From assembly GCA_963794995.1 (NCBI GenBank), contig CAWCFV010000002.1:310001-374000 (forward strand): a DNA stretch of 64,000 bases, read 5' to 3'. Below, piece by piece: positions 16,894-24,899 of this stretch. Origin of the DNA: CAWCFV01 sp963794995. GTDB lineage: Bacteria; Actinomycetota; Actinomycetes; JACCUZ01. Numbering within the stretch: position 1 is the first letter of the stretch; each line of letters begins with the position of its first letter. The notes under the pieces were generated by a model. That model saw only the letters and a program-made list of their open reading frames with translations, was not told the origin of the DNA and searched no databases. Position numbers and translations under genes: made by a program.

Positions 16894-17145
16894 ATGCGCA
16901 CGGTCCTGTGCAGCACGACGGCGGGACGCGTCCGCCTGCTCCCGGTCCTCGTGGCCGGTGTGGTGGGCGGCAGCATCCTCGGCGGCATCCTGGCCCCCAC
17001 CGCCTCGGCGGCGGCGTCCGGACGGACGGCTCACCACCGTGCGCACGGCACCGTCGCCGTGGCCCCGGGGACCGGGGTCGCCCTCGGGCCGGCCGTGAAG
17101 TACGTCCGCCTGCCGGACGGCACGGTCCGCCGGGTCCGCCCCTAG
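16894..17145 (+). CDS. Small secreted protein
   Basis: Protein of 83 residues with a clear signal peptide: basic N-terminus, hydrophobic core LLPVLVAGVVGGSILGGIL and an Ala-X-Ala cleavage region (APTASAAA). The mature part is short (about 45 residues), His- and Val-rich, and ends KYVRLPDGTVRRVRP. There is no catalytic motif or Cys. A GGGAGAG site stands seven bases before ATG 16894. The upstream FliA-class promoter suggests expression with motility or spore genes. No family is recognised. Confidence 0.55.
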   Translation: MRTVLCSTTAGRVRLLPVLVAGVVGGSILGGILAPTASAAASGRTAHHRAHGTVAVAPGTGVALGPAVKYVRLPDGTVRRVRP

Positions 17146-17170
17146 CGGGTCCGACGGGTACGGCATCGTC

Positions 17171-17195
17171 GTCCCGGCCGCCAGCCGGCCGGGAC
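17171..17195 (+). terminator. Hairpin terminator of the small secreted protein gene
   Basis: Perfect 10-base arms GTCCCGGCCG and CGGCCGGGAC around a five-base loop, 26 bases after the stop codon. There is no T tract. Confidence 0.55.
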
Positions 17196-17229
17196 GGCGG
17201 CGCCTGCCCGCTGACCGGCCCGCGGACAC

Positions 17230-17235
17230 TACGGT
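17230..17235 (+). promoter_or_regulatory. -10 box of the Lrp/AsnC gene (leaderless)
   Basis: TACGGT followed by six bases and GTG 17242. Confidence 0.45.
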
Positions 17236-17241
17236 GTCCGC

Positions 17242-17682
17242 GTGGAGGACATCGACCGCCAGATCGTCGACCTGCTCGGACGGGACGGCCGGATGAGCTA
17301 CACCGACCTGGGCAAGGCGACCGGCTTGTCCACCTCCGCGGTGCACCAGCGCGTGCGCCGCCTCGAGCAGCGGGGCGTGATCCGCGGCTACGCGGCCGTC
17401 GTGGACGCCGAGGCCGTCGACCTCCCGCTCACGGCGTTCATCTCGATCCGCCCGATCGACCCCAGCGCCCCCGACGACGCCCCCGAGCGGCTGCGCGGCC
17501 TGGGCGCCATCGAGGCCTGCCACTCGGTCGCCGGCGAGGAGAGCTACATCCTCAAGGTGCGGGTCCGCACACCCGCCGACCTCGAGATCCTGCTCGCGCG
17601 GATCCGCGCCGAGGCCAACGTCTCGACCCGGACGACGATCGTGCTCTCCACCCCGTACGAGCAAAGACCGTTCCAGGTCTGA
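17242..17682 (+). CDS. Lrp/AsnC family transcriptional regulator
   Basis: Amino-acid-responsive DNA-binding regulator of 146 residues. The N-terminal winged helix runs VEDIDRQIVDLLGRDGRMSY, then TGLSTSAVHQRVRRLEQRGV as the recognition helix, and GYAAVVDAEAV as the linker. The C-terminal RAM (ligand-binding) domain includes EACHSVAGEESYILKVRV. Regulators of this family often control amino acid catabolism. It lies 1.2 kb from the lysine 2,3-aminomutase gene, so control of the lysine genes is a plausible but untested role. Confidence 0.9.
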   Translation: MEDIDRQIVDLLGRDGRMSYTDLGKATGLSTSAVHQRVRRLEQRGVIRGYAAVVDAEAVDLPLTAFISIRPIDPSAPDDAPERLRGLGAIEACHSVAGEESYILKVRVRTPADLEILLARIRAEANVSTRTTIVLSTPYEQRPFQV

Positions 17683-17853
17683 CCGGGCGGAGGTCGGCGG
17701 CAGGTCAAGACCGGTCCCGGATGTACCCATCGACCCCGGGTCCGCCTTGCCCCGGTCTCACAGTGTGTGGAACACATCTCCCGGCCAGGGGGGGAGATGG
17801 CCAGGCCGCGAGGCCACCGGGGGGAGGACCTGTTCCCTGCCGAAGGACCTGCC

Positions 17854-18312
17854 GTGCACCACCCTCGACCTGTCCGTCCACTGCTGACCCTGCTTCTCGT
17901 CGCCCTGCTCACCGCCTCCACCGGCCTCGTCGCGGCCTCGCCCGCGGGGGCGACCACCTCGCGCGCGACCCGGATGCTCACGATGGTGAACACCGCCCGC
18001 GCCGCGCACGGCCTCCAGCCGCTCGTCGCGCAGGCGGACCTGCGGGCCGCGGCCCGCGCCCACACCCGCTCGATGGCCGGCGCCCGGACCCTGTTCCACA
18101 CCCCCTCGTTCGCGACGCTGTGCTGCTGGCGCGCCGTCGCGGAGAACGTGGGCTACGGGTCGACCGTCCGCGGGCTGCACCGCCAGCTCATGCGCTCGGC
18201 CCCGCACCGCGCGAACATCCTGAGCCCCGGGATGCGCCACGTCGGCATCAGCATGGTCCGGCAGGGCGGGGTCCTCTGGGTGACCCAGGTGTTCCGGGAC
18301 CCGGCGCCCTGA
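17854..18312 (+). CDS. Secreted CAP-domain (SCP/PR1-like) protein
   Basis: Secreted protein of 152 residues. It starts at GTG 17854 with a GAAGGA site ten bases upstream. The signal peptide is hydrophobic (LLTLLLVALLTASTGLVAAS) and ends near PAGATT. The rest is one CAP domain: MLTMVNTARAAHGLQPLVAQ, RAAARAHTRSMA, AENVGYG, LMRSAPHRANILSPGMRHVG and LWVTQVFRD. The catalytic-like H/E set of the CAP cavity is present (AHTRSM, AENV, PHRANIL). Bacterial CAP proteins are extracellular; their biochemical role is largely unknown. Confidence 0.85.
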   Translation: MHHPRPVRPLLTLLLVALLTASTGLVAASPAGATTSRATRMLTMVNTARAAHGLQPLVAQADLRAAARAHTRSMAGARTLFHTPSFATLCCWRAVAENVGYGSTVRGLHRQLMRSAPHRANILSPGMRHVGISMVRQGGVLWVTQVFRDPAP

Positions 18313-18316
18313 TCCC

Positions 18317-18334
18317 CGGGACGCTCCGGTCCCG
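18317..18334 (+). terminator. Short hairpin after the CAP-domain gene
   Basis: CGGGAC and GTCCCG, six-base arms around a six-base loop, starting five bases after the stop codon. It is weak but well placed. Confidence 0.35.
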
Positions 18335-18338
18335 ATCG

Positions 18339-18386
18339 TTGACAACGCAGGTCGCGCTCCGGTCGAGTGACTCCACACACTCGACC
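18339..18386 (+). promoter_or_regulatory. TTGACA box and 9-bp inverted repeat before the cNMP-binding gene
   Basis: TTGACA at 18339-18344 is a consensus -35 hexamer; 17 bases later the -10 region is poor. An inverted repeat, GGTCGAGTG at 18361-18369 and CACTCGACC at 18378-18386 (eight-base spacer), covers the expected -10/start region. It ends just before the GGAGG ribosome binding site at 18388. A dimeric regulator could bind here, or the RNA could form a hairpin. Confidence 0.45.
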
Positions 18387-18399
18387 CGGAGGCGTCCCC

Positions 18400-18834
18400 A
18401 TGGCCAGAGACCAGTACATCGCCCGGCTGAAGTCGGTCCCCTTGTTCGCCCAGCTCGCGAAGAAGGAGCTCGACGGGCTCGTGCGCCAGGCCGACCACCT
18501 GCGCTACCCGGCGCGGCACGAGGTGATCCGCGAGGGTGCACCGGGCGAGGAGTTCTGGCTGGTCATCGAGGGGACGCTCAGCGTGGTGCGCGGCGGCTCC
18601 ACCGTGGCCACCCTCGGCCCGGGGGACTGGTTCGGCGAGCTGGCCGTGATCGACCCCGGTCCGCGCGACGCCACGATCACCGCGAAGACCCCGGTCGAGC
18701 TCATGGTGATCAGCCGGCGTCAGTTCTGGACCACCCTGCAGTCCAGCCCCACCCTGATGCGGAAGGTCATCATCGGCCTCGCCCGGCGTCTCAGGGAGAT
18801 GGACTCCGCCGACACGGCGGCCCGCACCGGTTGA
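18400..18834 (+). CDS. Cyclic-nucleotide-binding domain protein without HTH
   Basis: Protein of 144 residues consisting of a single cNMP-binding (CAP-type) domain: VPLFAQLAKKELDGLVRQAD, REGAPGEEFWLVIEGTLSVV, GPGDWFGELAVIDPGPRDAT and ELMVISRRQFW. The phosphate-binding-cassette region FGELAVIDPGPRDATI keeps the Gly-Glu and the Arg. The C-terminal DNA-binding helix-turn-helix of Crp proteins is absent; the chain stops after RLREMDSADTAARTG. It is therefore likely a stand-alone sensor or a partner of another protein. ATG 18400 has a GGAGG site at 18388-18392. Confidence 0.85.
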   Translation: MARDQYIARLKSVPLFAQLAKKELDGLVRQADHLRYPARHEVIREGAPGEEFWLVIEGTLSVVRGGSTVATLGPGDWFGELAVIDPGPRDATITAKTPVELMVISRRQFWTTLQSSPTLMRKVIIGLARRLREMDSADTAARTG

Positions 18835-18868
18835 CGTGTCCGGCTGAGGTGCCCGGACGCGGCAGGCG

Positions 18869-20347
18869 TCAGCCGGACTGGTCCGCGGCCGCCGTCCGCG
18901 AGGCAGCCGCGGCGTCGGCAGCCGCGGCGTGGTCCACCGCGGGGCCGTGCTCACGCCACCATGCCTGGCCGGCCTCCGGCAGGGTGTGGATCGGGTCGTA
19001 GTACTCGTAGCGCCGGGTCAGCGCCTCCGGGTCGGTGGCCTCGATGCCGGTGCGGTAGTTCTTCGTCCAGTACGAGATACCGCGGTCCTCGTCGTACTCC
19101 GCGAGCTGGTGGACCCAGCGCTTGCCGACGAACGGCACGTCACAGACGATGCGGGGAGTGGCGAAGCCGGGCAGGTAGCCCATGATCCCGTGCTGCAGCT
19201 TCTGGGCCTCCTTGACCGAGACCCGCCAGTGCTCCGAGAAGGGGATCATGTCGCACATGTAGAAGTAGTAGGGCATGATCCCCGCGCCGTCGAGCAGGGC
19301 GAAGCACAGGTCGAGCAGGTCGGTCGGAGTGGCGTTGACGCCGTGCATGAGCACGCCCTGGTTGCGCACGTCGCGCACGCCGGCCTCGAGCATCGCCCTG
19401 GTCGCGTCGGCGACCAGCGGGGTCACCGACGCCGCGTTGTTGACGTGGGTGTGGATCGCCAGGTGCACGCCGCGGGCGCGCGCCACGGTCGCCAGCCGCT
19501 CCATGCCGGCGCGCACGTCGTCCTGCAGCCAGTGCTGGGGCAGGCCCATCAGCGCCTTGGTGGCCAGCCGGATGTCGCGGATGTTCTCGATGTCGAGCAG
19601 CCGCGCGACGAAGGCCTCGAGGTTCTTGAACGGCATGTTCGCGACGTCGCCGCCGCTGACCACGACGTCGCGCACACCGGGGGAGCGGCGCAGGTAGTCG
19701 ATCATCGCGTCGTAGCGGTCCACCGGCTTGAGGTCGAACTTCAGCTTGTCGATCACCGGGGTGGAGTTGCCGACGAGGTCCATCCGGGTGCAGTGCCCGC
19801 AGTACTGCGGGCAGGTCGGCAGCAGCTCGGCCAGCACCTTGGTGGGGTAGCGGTGGGTGAGCCCCTCGGCGACCCACATGTCGTGCTCGTGCAGCGAGTC
19901 GCGGGTGGCGTGCGGGTGGCTCGGCCAGTCGGTGCGCCGGTCGCTGAACACCGGGAGCATGTAGTGGCGCACCGGGTCGGCGTAGAACGCCTCGGTCCAG
20001 CTCTGCCCGTCGACCGGGCCGGACGGGACCATCGTGTTCATCATCTGCGGCGGCACCAGCATCGACATGGTCGCCCGCTCGGCCTGGTCGCGCTCGAGGT
20101 CGGCGTAGACGCGCTCCTCGAGCAGGTCGCCCATCAGGGCCCGCAGCTGCTTGAGGTTCTTCACGCAGTGCGCGCGCTGCCACTGCACGCTGGCCCACTC
20201 CTGCGGCGTCACCTCGGCGTAGCCGGGCAGGCGGCGCCAGTCCGGCTCCACCAGCTCGCGACGCCGGTACTCGTAGGGCTGCTCGAGGGCGGCGGCCAGC
20301 GCAGCGTCGGCGTCGGGTGCGGGACGGACGTCCGGGGTGGCGGTCAC
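18869..20347 (-). CDS. kamA: Lysine 2,3-aminomutase (radical SAM, PLP)
   Basis: Isomerises L-lysine to L-beta-lysine, the first step of the lysine fermentation-type pathway, using a 4Fe-4S cluster, SAM and PLP. The GTG at 20347 follows a GAGGAG site and gives 492 residues, longer than clostridial KamA at both ends. The radical SAM motif is CPQYCGHC at C179/C183/C186. SGGDVANMP and the FVGKRWV segment align with the substrate and PLP-lysine regions. This is the diverged actinobacterial type, so a related 2,3-aminomutase (for example on glutamate) cannot be excluded. The divergent kdd gene supports the lysine assignment. Confidence 0.82.
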   Translation of the reverse strand: MTATPDVRPAPDADAALAAALEQPYEYRRRELVEPDWRRLPGYAEVTPQEWASVQWQRAHCVKNLKQLRALMGDLLEERVYADLERDQAERATMSMLVPPQMMNTMVPSGPVDGQSWTEAFYADPVRHYMLPVFSDRRTDWPSHPHATRDSLHEHDMWVAEGLTHRYPTKVLAELLPTCPQYCGHCTRMDLVGNSTPVIDKLKFDLKPVDRYDAMIDYLRRSPGVRDVVVSGGDVANMPFKNLEAFVARLLDIENIRDIRLATKALMGLPQHWLQDDVRAGMERLATVARARGVHLAIHTHVNNAASVTPLVADATRAMLEAGVRDVRNQGVLMHGVNATPTDLLDLCFALLDGAGIMPYYFYMCDMIPFSEHWRVSVKEAQKLQHGIMGYLPGFATPRIVCDVPFVGKRWVHQLAEYDEDRGISYWTKNYRTGIEATDPEALTRRYEYYDPIHTLPEAGQAWWREHGPAVDHAAAADAAAASRTAAADQSG

Positions 20348-20514
20348 GACGGGCTCCTCGGGGACGGGCGGCGGGCAGGACGCGGGCAGGACGCGAGCAC
20401 GAGCGCGTCGTCCTGCGGCGATCACGGCAGCCTACGGGAGATACTTCGGCCGTTCCAACCGGACACCGTAGGATCTTCACCCGTTGGCCCATTCGACCGG
20501 AAGGAACACCGACG
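20348..20514. promoter_or_regulatory. Divergent promoter region of kamA and kdd
   Basis: For kamA (minus strand): TTGGAA at 20458-20453, 18 bases, TAGGCT at 20434-20429. For kdd (plus strand): TAGGAT at 20469-20474, with an AAGGAAC ribosome binding site before GTG 20515. The close back-to-back arrangement would let one regulator control both genes. Confidence 0.4.
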
Positions 20515-21558
20515 GTGACCGAGACCTCGCCCGTGGGGCTGCACCGGGTGCTGGCCCCCGCCGGGACCCTGCCGCAGGCCGCCGAGCGGCTGGACGCGAG
20601 CGCAGCGATCGGCCCGGACGAGGTCCGGCTGCGGGTCGAGCGGCTCAACCTCGACGCGGCGTCCTTCCGGCAGCTCTGGACCAAGCACGGGGGCGACGGC
20701 GACGCGGTCCGCCACGAGGTGCTCGACATCATCGCGACGCGCGGCAAGATGCAGAACCCGGTGACCGGGTCCGGCGGCATGCTGGTCGGCGTCGTCGACG
20801 AGGTCGGGCCCGCGTCGGGCCTGGGACTGCGGGCCGGCGACCGGGTCGCGAGCCTGGTGTCGCTCTCGCTCACCCCGCTGCAGGTCACCGACGGGCTGGC
20901 CGGGTGGGACGGCCGGTCCGAGCAGGTGCCGGCCGAGGGGCACGCGATCCTGTTCGGCCGCTCCATCGCGGCCCGCATCCCCGACGACCTGCCGAGCGGG
21001 CTCGCGATGGCGGTGATGGACGTGTGCGGGGCTCCCGCGCTGACCGCGCGGGTGGTGGCCGGCTACCCCTCCGGTGCGCGCGTCGCGGTGATCGGGGGCG
21101 CGGGGAAGAGCGGGTCGCTGGCGCTGACCGCGGCCCGCCGGGCCGGCGCGCGGACGGTGGGCGTGGTCCCGGTGCAGGCCGAGGCCGACCTGCTCCGCGA
21201 GGTGGGACTCGCCGACGAGGTGGCGCTGGCCGACGCCCGCGACCCGGTCGCCCTGGCGGCCGCCGTCGAGGCGACGCTCGGGCAGCCCGCCGACGTGACG
21301 GTGGTCTGCGTCGACGTGCCCGGCTGCGAGCACGGGGCGATCCTGGCCACCGCGGACCGCGGCACCGTGATCTTCTTCTCGATGGCGACCTCGTTCTCCG
21401 CCGCCGCGCTGGGCGCCGAGGGGCTGGCGGCCGACGTCACGATGCTGGTGGGCAACGGCTACGTCCCCGGGCACGCCGACCTGGCGCTCGACCTGCTGCG
21501 CGGCGAGCCCGGCGTGCGGGCCCTGTTCGAGCGCCGGCTCGCCCACGAGGCCGGCTGA
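20515..21558 (+). CDS. kdd: L-erythro-3,5-diaminohexanoate dehydrogenase
   Basis: NAD-dependent oxidative deamination of 3,5-diaminohexanoate to 5-amino-3-oxohexanoate, the third step of the lysine pathway. The 347 residues match the family's length. The N-terminal part (RVERLNLDAASFRQLW, GKMQNPVTGSGGMLVG) is characteristic of Kdd. A Rossmann fold with VAVIGGAGKSGSLAL and the FSMATSFSAAALGAEG segment follow. GTG 20515 is preceded by AAGGAAC. It is divergent from kamA; the kamDE genes that make its substrate are 6 kb away. Confidence 0.88.
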   Translation: MTETSPVGLHRVLAPAGTLPQAAERLDASAAIGPDEVRLRVERLNLDAASFRQLWTKHGGDGDAVRHEVLDIIATRGKMQNPVTGSGGMLVGVVDEVGPASGLGLRAGDRVASLVSLSLTPLQVTDGLAGWDGRSEQVPAEGHAILFGRSIAARIPDDLPSGLAMAVMDVCGAPALTARVVAGYPSGARVAVIGGAGKSGSLALTAARRAGARTVGVVPVQAEADLLREVGLADEVALADARDPVALAAAVEATLGQPADVTVVCVDVPGCEHGAILATADRGTVIFFSMATSFSAAALGAEGLAADVTMLVGNGYVPGHADLALDLLRGEPGVRALFERRLAHEAG

Positions 21559-21603
21559 GGCACGACCGTCGCGCGTAGGTCGGTCGACGCCCCGGTCTGT
21601 CCC

Positions 21604-21894
21604 TCAGTCGACGCCGGCGATCAGCTCGCGCAGCACGGACACGTGGGCTGCCAGCGCCCGCCGCCCCGACCTGGTCAGCCGCAGCCAGGTGGTGCGCCTG
21701 CCCTGGTGGACGCCCTTCCTGCTGTGGACGTAGCCGGCCGCCGCGAGGGCCGACACGTGCTTGGACAGGACCGAGTCGCTGACCTCGAGACGGTCGCGGA
21801 CCGTCGCGAATTCCGCCTCGGTGACCGCGGTGAGCATCGTCATCAGCTGCAGCCGGGCCGGTGCGTGGATCGCCGGGTCCAGCTGGGGCCTCAT
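21604..21894 (-). CDS. Winged-helix repressor (MarR/HTH_34 type)
   Basis: Small DNA-binding regulator of 96 residues: LDPAIHAPARLQLMTMLTAV, then the winged helix RLEVSDSVLSKHVSALAAAG and the wing YVHSRKGVHQGRRTTWLRLT. There is no separate ligand domain. The ATG at 21894 overlaps the stop of the membrane protein gene upstream (ATGA), so the two are one operon. Such regulators are typically dimeric autorepressors paired with a membrane protein of the same operon. Two inverted repeats at the operon promoter are probable operators. Confidence 0.85.
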   Translation of the reverse strand: MRPQLDPAIHAPARLQLMTMLTAVTEAEFATVRDRLEVSDSVLSKHVSALAAAGYVHSRKGVHQGRRTTWLRLTRSGRRALAAHVSVLRELIAGVD

Positions 21895-22457
21895 CGGGCG
21901 ATCACGAGGACGGTGGCACCGACCACCGCGAGCACCGTCACGGCGGCGAGGACCGCGGGGGACCCGCCGGTCGCGTGCCCGGCGGGGTCGTCCCGGTAGG
22001 CCCGCAGCCAGCGCCGGCTGCTCAGCGAGTAGGTCACCCCGCCGGCGACGGCGGACGCAGCCACGAGCCACCACCACCCGTGCAGGGCGGCCGCGACGGC
22101 GGCGGCCAGAGCGGCTGCGTAGCCCCAGGAAGCCGCACGAGCGGTGCCCAGGACGGCTCGGTGGACGAACCCGCCGAGCATCACCGCGTTCCGCCGCCGG
22201 AAGCGGATGACCTGGACGGCGGCGACCAGGCCGAACACGACGACGCCGGCGGCCACCAGGCCAGCGGCCCGTCTCCCGTCGTCGGAGGAGAGACCCACGG
22301 CGGTCGTGGCGATCTGGACCGCGACGGCGGCGGCCATCGACAGCCCGTACGCCGACGGCAGAACGACGTCCTGCACCAGGCGGGTGCGGGAGGTCTCGGC
22401 GGCCAGCAGCGCCGAGGCAGCGTCATCGGAGGAGGGTGAGGCACTCGTACTTTCCAT
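21891..22457 (-). CDS. Membrane protein of an HTH-regulator operon
   Basis: Protein of 188 residues with four or five hydrophobic helices (LPSAYGLSMAAAVAVQIATT, AAGLVAAGVVVFGLVAAVQV, WWWLVAASAVAGGVTYSL, AVLAAVTVLAVVGATVLVIA) and no enzyme motif. The first ~30 residues are Ser/Ala-rich and polar. The start ATG 22457 follows a TTGCCA/CATAGT promoter by seven bases, so it is leaderless. It is co-transcribed with the winged-helix gene. Genes with this layout are widespread in actinobacteria, but I know of no proven function; sensing or transport at the membrane are possibilities. Confidence 0.75.
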   Translation of the reverse strand: MESTSASPSSDDAASALLAAETSRTRLVQDVVLPSAYGLSMAAAVAVQIATTAVGLSSDDGRRAAGLVAAGVVVFGLVAAVQVIRFRRRNAVMLGGFVHRAVLGTARAASWGYAAALAAAVAAALHGWWWLVAASAVAGGVTYSLSSRRWLRAYRDDPAGHATGGSPAVLAAVTVLAVVGATVLVIAR

Positions 22458-22495
22458 GTCGGAAACTATGCCTCTTACTTTCCGATCTGGCAAGT
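22449..22495 (-). promoter_or_regulatory. Promoter with two operator copies for the membrane protein/HTH operon
   Basis: On the minus strand -35 TTGCCA (22493-22488), a 17-base spacer, -10 CATAGT (22470-22465), then seven bases to ATG 22457. On the plus strand two related inverted repeats lie 28 bases apart: ACTTTCC-N5-GGAAACT at 22449-22467 and ACTTTCC-N5-GGCAAGT at 22477-22495. One covers the -10 box and start codon and the other covers the -35 box, the layout expected for autorepression. Confidence 0.6.
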
Positions 22496-22544
22496 GCCCG
22501 GGCGGTGCGGTCCCGGCCGCCTCGGGCCCTGCGAGGATGCCGCG

Positions 22545-24104
22545 ATGACCTCGACGCTCTACCGCGGCGGACACGTCCGCACCCCGGACCGTCCCGACGC
22601 CACGGCCGTGCTGGTGCGGGGCGGCGCCCTGGCCTGGGTGGGCCCCGACGCGGACGCGCCCGCGGCCGACGCCGAGGAGGTCGTCGACCTCGACGGCGCC
22701 CTCGTCGCCCCGGCCTTCGTCGACGCGCACGTGCACGCCACGTCCACCGGACTGGCCCTCACCGGGCTCGACCTGACCCCTGCCACCAGCCTCGCCGACT
22801 GCCTGCGCCGGGTGGAGGACGCCGGGCGCCGGGCGCGCGGCGGCGTGGTGCTCGGGCACGGCTGGGACGAGACCACCTGGCCGGAGGGCCGGGCGCCGAC
22901 CCGGCAGGAGCTGGACCGGGCGTCCTACGGCGGGGTGGTCTACCTGTCCCGGGTCGACGTGCACTCCGCCGTGGTCTCCTCCGCGCTGCTCGCCGCGGCT
23001 CCCGACGCGCGCCAGGAGGACGGCTACGCCGACAGCGGGCACCTGACCCGGTCGGCGCACCACGTCGTCCGCAGGGTCGCCCGCGAGTCGATCACCCCGC
23101 AGCGCCGCCGCGCCCTGCAGCGGGCCACCCGCGCCGAGGCGGCCCGGCTGGGCATCGCCCTGCTGCACGAGCTGTCCGGCCCGGACATCGCCGGGGCGGA
23201 GGACCTGGCCGCGCTGCTGGACCTCGCCGGGGAGGAGCCCGGGCCGGAGGTCGTCGGGTACTGGGGTGAGCTCGCCTCCCTCGGCGGCGTCACCCGGGCG
23301 GCCGGGCTCGGCGCGCTGGGCGCCGCGGGCGACCTGTTCGCCGACGGGTCGGTCGGCTCGCACACCGCGAGCCTGCTGGAGCGCTACGCCGACGCCGACC
23401 ACGCCGGCCACGGCTACCTGGACGCCGCGGCGGTCCGGGACCACGTCGTGGCCTGCACCGAGGCCGGGCTGCAGGCCGGGTTCCACGCGATCGGGGACGG
23501 CGCGCTGGAGGTGGTCGTTGCCGGCTACGCGGAGGCCGGGGTCATGCTCGGCCCGGACCGGCTGCGGGCAGCCCGGCACCGCGTCGAGCACGCCGAGATG
23601 CCGGCGCCGCAGCACCTCCCCGTGCTGGCCCGGCTGGGCGTGGTCGCCTCCGTGCAGCCGGCCTTCGACCGGCTCTGGGGCGGGGCCGACGGGATGTACG
23701 TCCAGCGGCTGGGCGGGCCGCGCGCCCTGGCCATGAACCCGTTCGCGGCGCTGCGCGCCGCCGGCGTCGTCCTGGCCCTCGGCTCGGACTCCCCGGTCAC
23801 CCCGCTGGACCCGTGGGGGAGCGTCCGGGCGGCCGTCCGGCACCGGAGCCCGGGCTCGGGGCTGGAGCCGGCCGCTGCGTTCGAGGCCCATACCCGTGGC
23901 GGCTGGTGGGCGGCCCGCCGGGACGCCGACGGCGTGCTCACCGCCGGGGCGCCGGCCACCTTCGCCGTGTGGCGCGGCGACCTCGACCCCGCCACCGGCC
24001 TGCCGCCACTCGGCGGGGACGACCCCGCGCCGGACTGCCTGCGCACGGTCGTGCGGGGCCGCACGATCCACGACGCGACGGCCCGACCGGAACGTCGCGG
24101 CTAG
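22545..24104 (+). CDS. Amidohydrolase family protein (Amidohydro_3, YtcJ-like)
   Basis: Metal-dependent hydrolase of 519 residues in the amidohydrolase superfamily. The TIM-barrel metal site begins with VDAHVHATSTG (HxH). Later ligands and family motifs are GHGWDETTWPEGRAP, FHAIGDGALEVV, RHRVEHAEMP and LGSDSPVTPLDPW. The N- and C-terminal beta-sandwich parts are present. Family members remove N-acyl or formyl groups from amines, but the substrate cannot be read from sequence. ATG 22545 is the start that gives TLYRGGHVRTPD. The stop shares four bases (CTAG) with the convergent acyltransferase. Confidence 0.85.
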   Translation: MTSTLYRGGHVRTPDRPDATAVLVRGGALAWVGPDADAPAADAEEVVDLDGALVAPAFVDAHVHATSTGLALTGLDLTPATSLADCLRRVEDAGRRARGGVVLGHGWDETTWPEGRAPTRQELDRASYGGVVYLSRVDVHSAVVSSALLAAAPDARQEDGYADSGHLTRSAHHVVRRVARESITPQRRRALQRATRAEAARLGIALLHELSGPDIAGAEDLAALLDLAGEEPGPEVVGYWGELASLGGVTRAAGLGALGAAGDLFADGSVGSHTASLLERYADADHAGHGYLDAAAVRDHVVACTEAGLQAGFHAIGDGALEVVVAGYAEAGVMLGPDRLRAARHRVEHAEMPAPQHLPVLARLGVVASVQPAFDRLWGGADGMYVQRLGGPRALAMNPFAALRAAGVVLALGSDSPVTPLDPWGSVRAAVRHRSPGSGLEPAAAFEAHTRGGWWAARRDADGVLTAGAPATFAVWRGDLDPATGLPPLGGDDPAPDCLRTVVRGRTIHDATARPERRG

Positions 24105-24770
24105 ACCGGCCGGCTGCGCTCGTTGTAGCGCGTCGGCCCGTTCCTGGCCGGACAGTGCCGCGACCCGTGCCATGACCTCGTCGGTGAGCTCGCGCCGGGC
24201 CCGGCCCGGCGCGAGCTTCTCGTACGACGCCGGCAGCACCGGCTCGCCGAAGCGGATCGCCACCCCCCGGCGGGGTCGGGGCATCGTCGCCCCGATCGGC
24301 TGCACCCGGTCGGTGCCGACCAGCCCCACGGGCAGCACGGCCGCCCCGGTGGCCATGGCGAGCCACCCGACGCCCGTGCGGCCGCGGTAGAGCCGGCCGT
24401 CGCGCGAGCGGGTCCCCTCGGGGTAGATCCCGAACGCGTCGCCGCGCTCGACCACGCCGCGGGCCAGGTCGAGCGAGGCCTGCGCGTCGTGCTGCTGCTC
24501 GCGCTGGACCGGCACGGCCTCGAAGGCCGCGAAGAACAGCCGCCGGGGCCAGGCCGCGGGAGAGCGGCCCTCCCAGTACTCCGCCTTGGCGAGGAACACG
24601 ACCTTCCGCGGCACGGCGAGCGGGATCACGATGCTGTCGATGAACGACAGGTGGTTGCTCGCGACGATCAGCAGGCCGTCGGAGGGGATGTTCTCCCGGC
24701 CCTCGATCGTCGGGCGCCACCCCGCGTGGAACAGCCCGAGGCAGGCCAGCCGGGACAGCCGGTAGAGCAT
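24101..24770 (-). CDS. 1-acyl-sn-glycerol-3-phosphate acyltransferase, frameshift near the C-terminus
   Basis: Membrane-associated acyltransferase (PlsC family) that makes phosphatidic acid from lysophosphatidic acid. Motif I is NHLSFIDS (HX4D), motif II is near FEAVPVQR, motif III is YPEGTRSRDG and motif IV is VLPVGLVGTD. The chain reads to SGQERADA, then the frame breaks at about 24128. Removing one base gives YNERSRPV and a TAG at 24103-24101, which abuts the stop of the convergent amidohydrolase. Without the correction the frame would run on for kilobases through the amidohydrolase, which is not credible. Corrected length is 222 residues. Confidence 0.85.
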
Positions 24771-24899
24771 GGGCAGGGCCCCCAGCGGGTGAGCAGGTCG
24801 GTGCGGGTCGGTGCGGTGGCGCGCGACGACGCTACCGCCGGGACCGGCGGCCGCCGCGGGACCGTCCGAGGGACGGTCCCGGCCGCGGCCGCCCGGGGC

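Noticed and set aside
17764..17776. TGTGTGGAACACA as a Crp binding site near the cNMP-binding gene
   Set aside because: The half-sites and spacing do not match the TGTGA-N6-TCACA consensus, and the nearby protein has no DNA-binding domain.
21891..24101. 959-residue fusion of the acyltransferase with the membrane protein
   Set aside because: It depends on a frame break near 24128 and would run antisense through a complete amidohydrolase gene.
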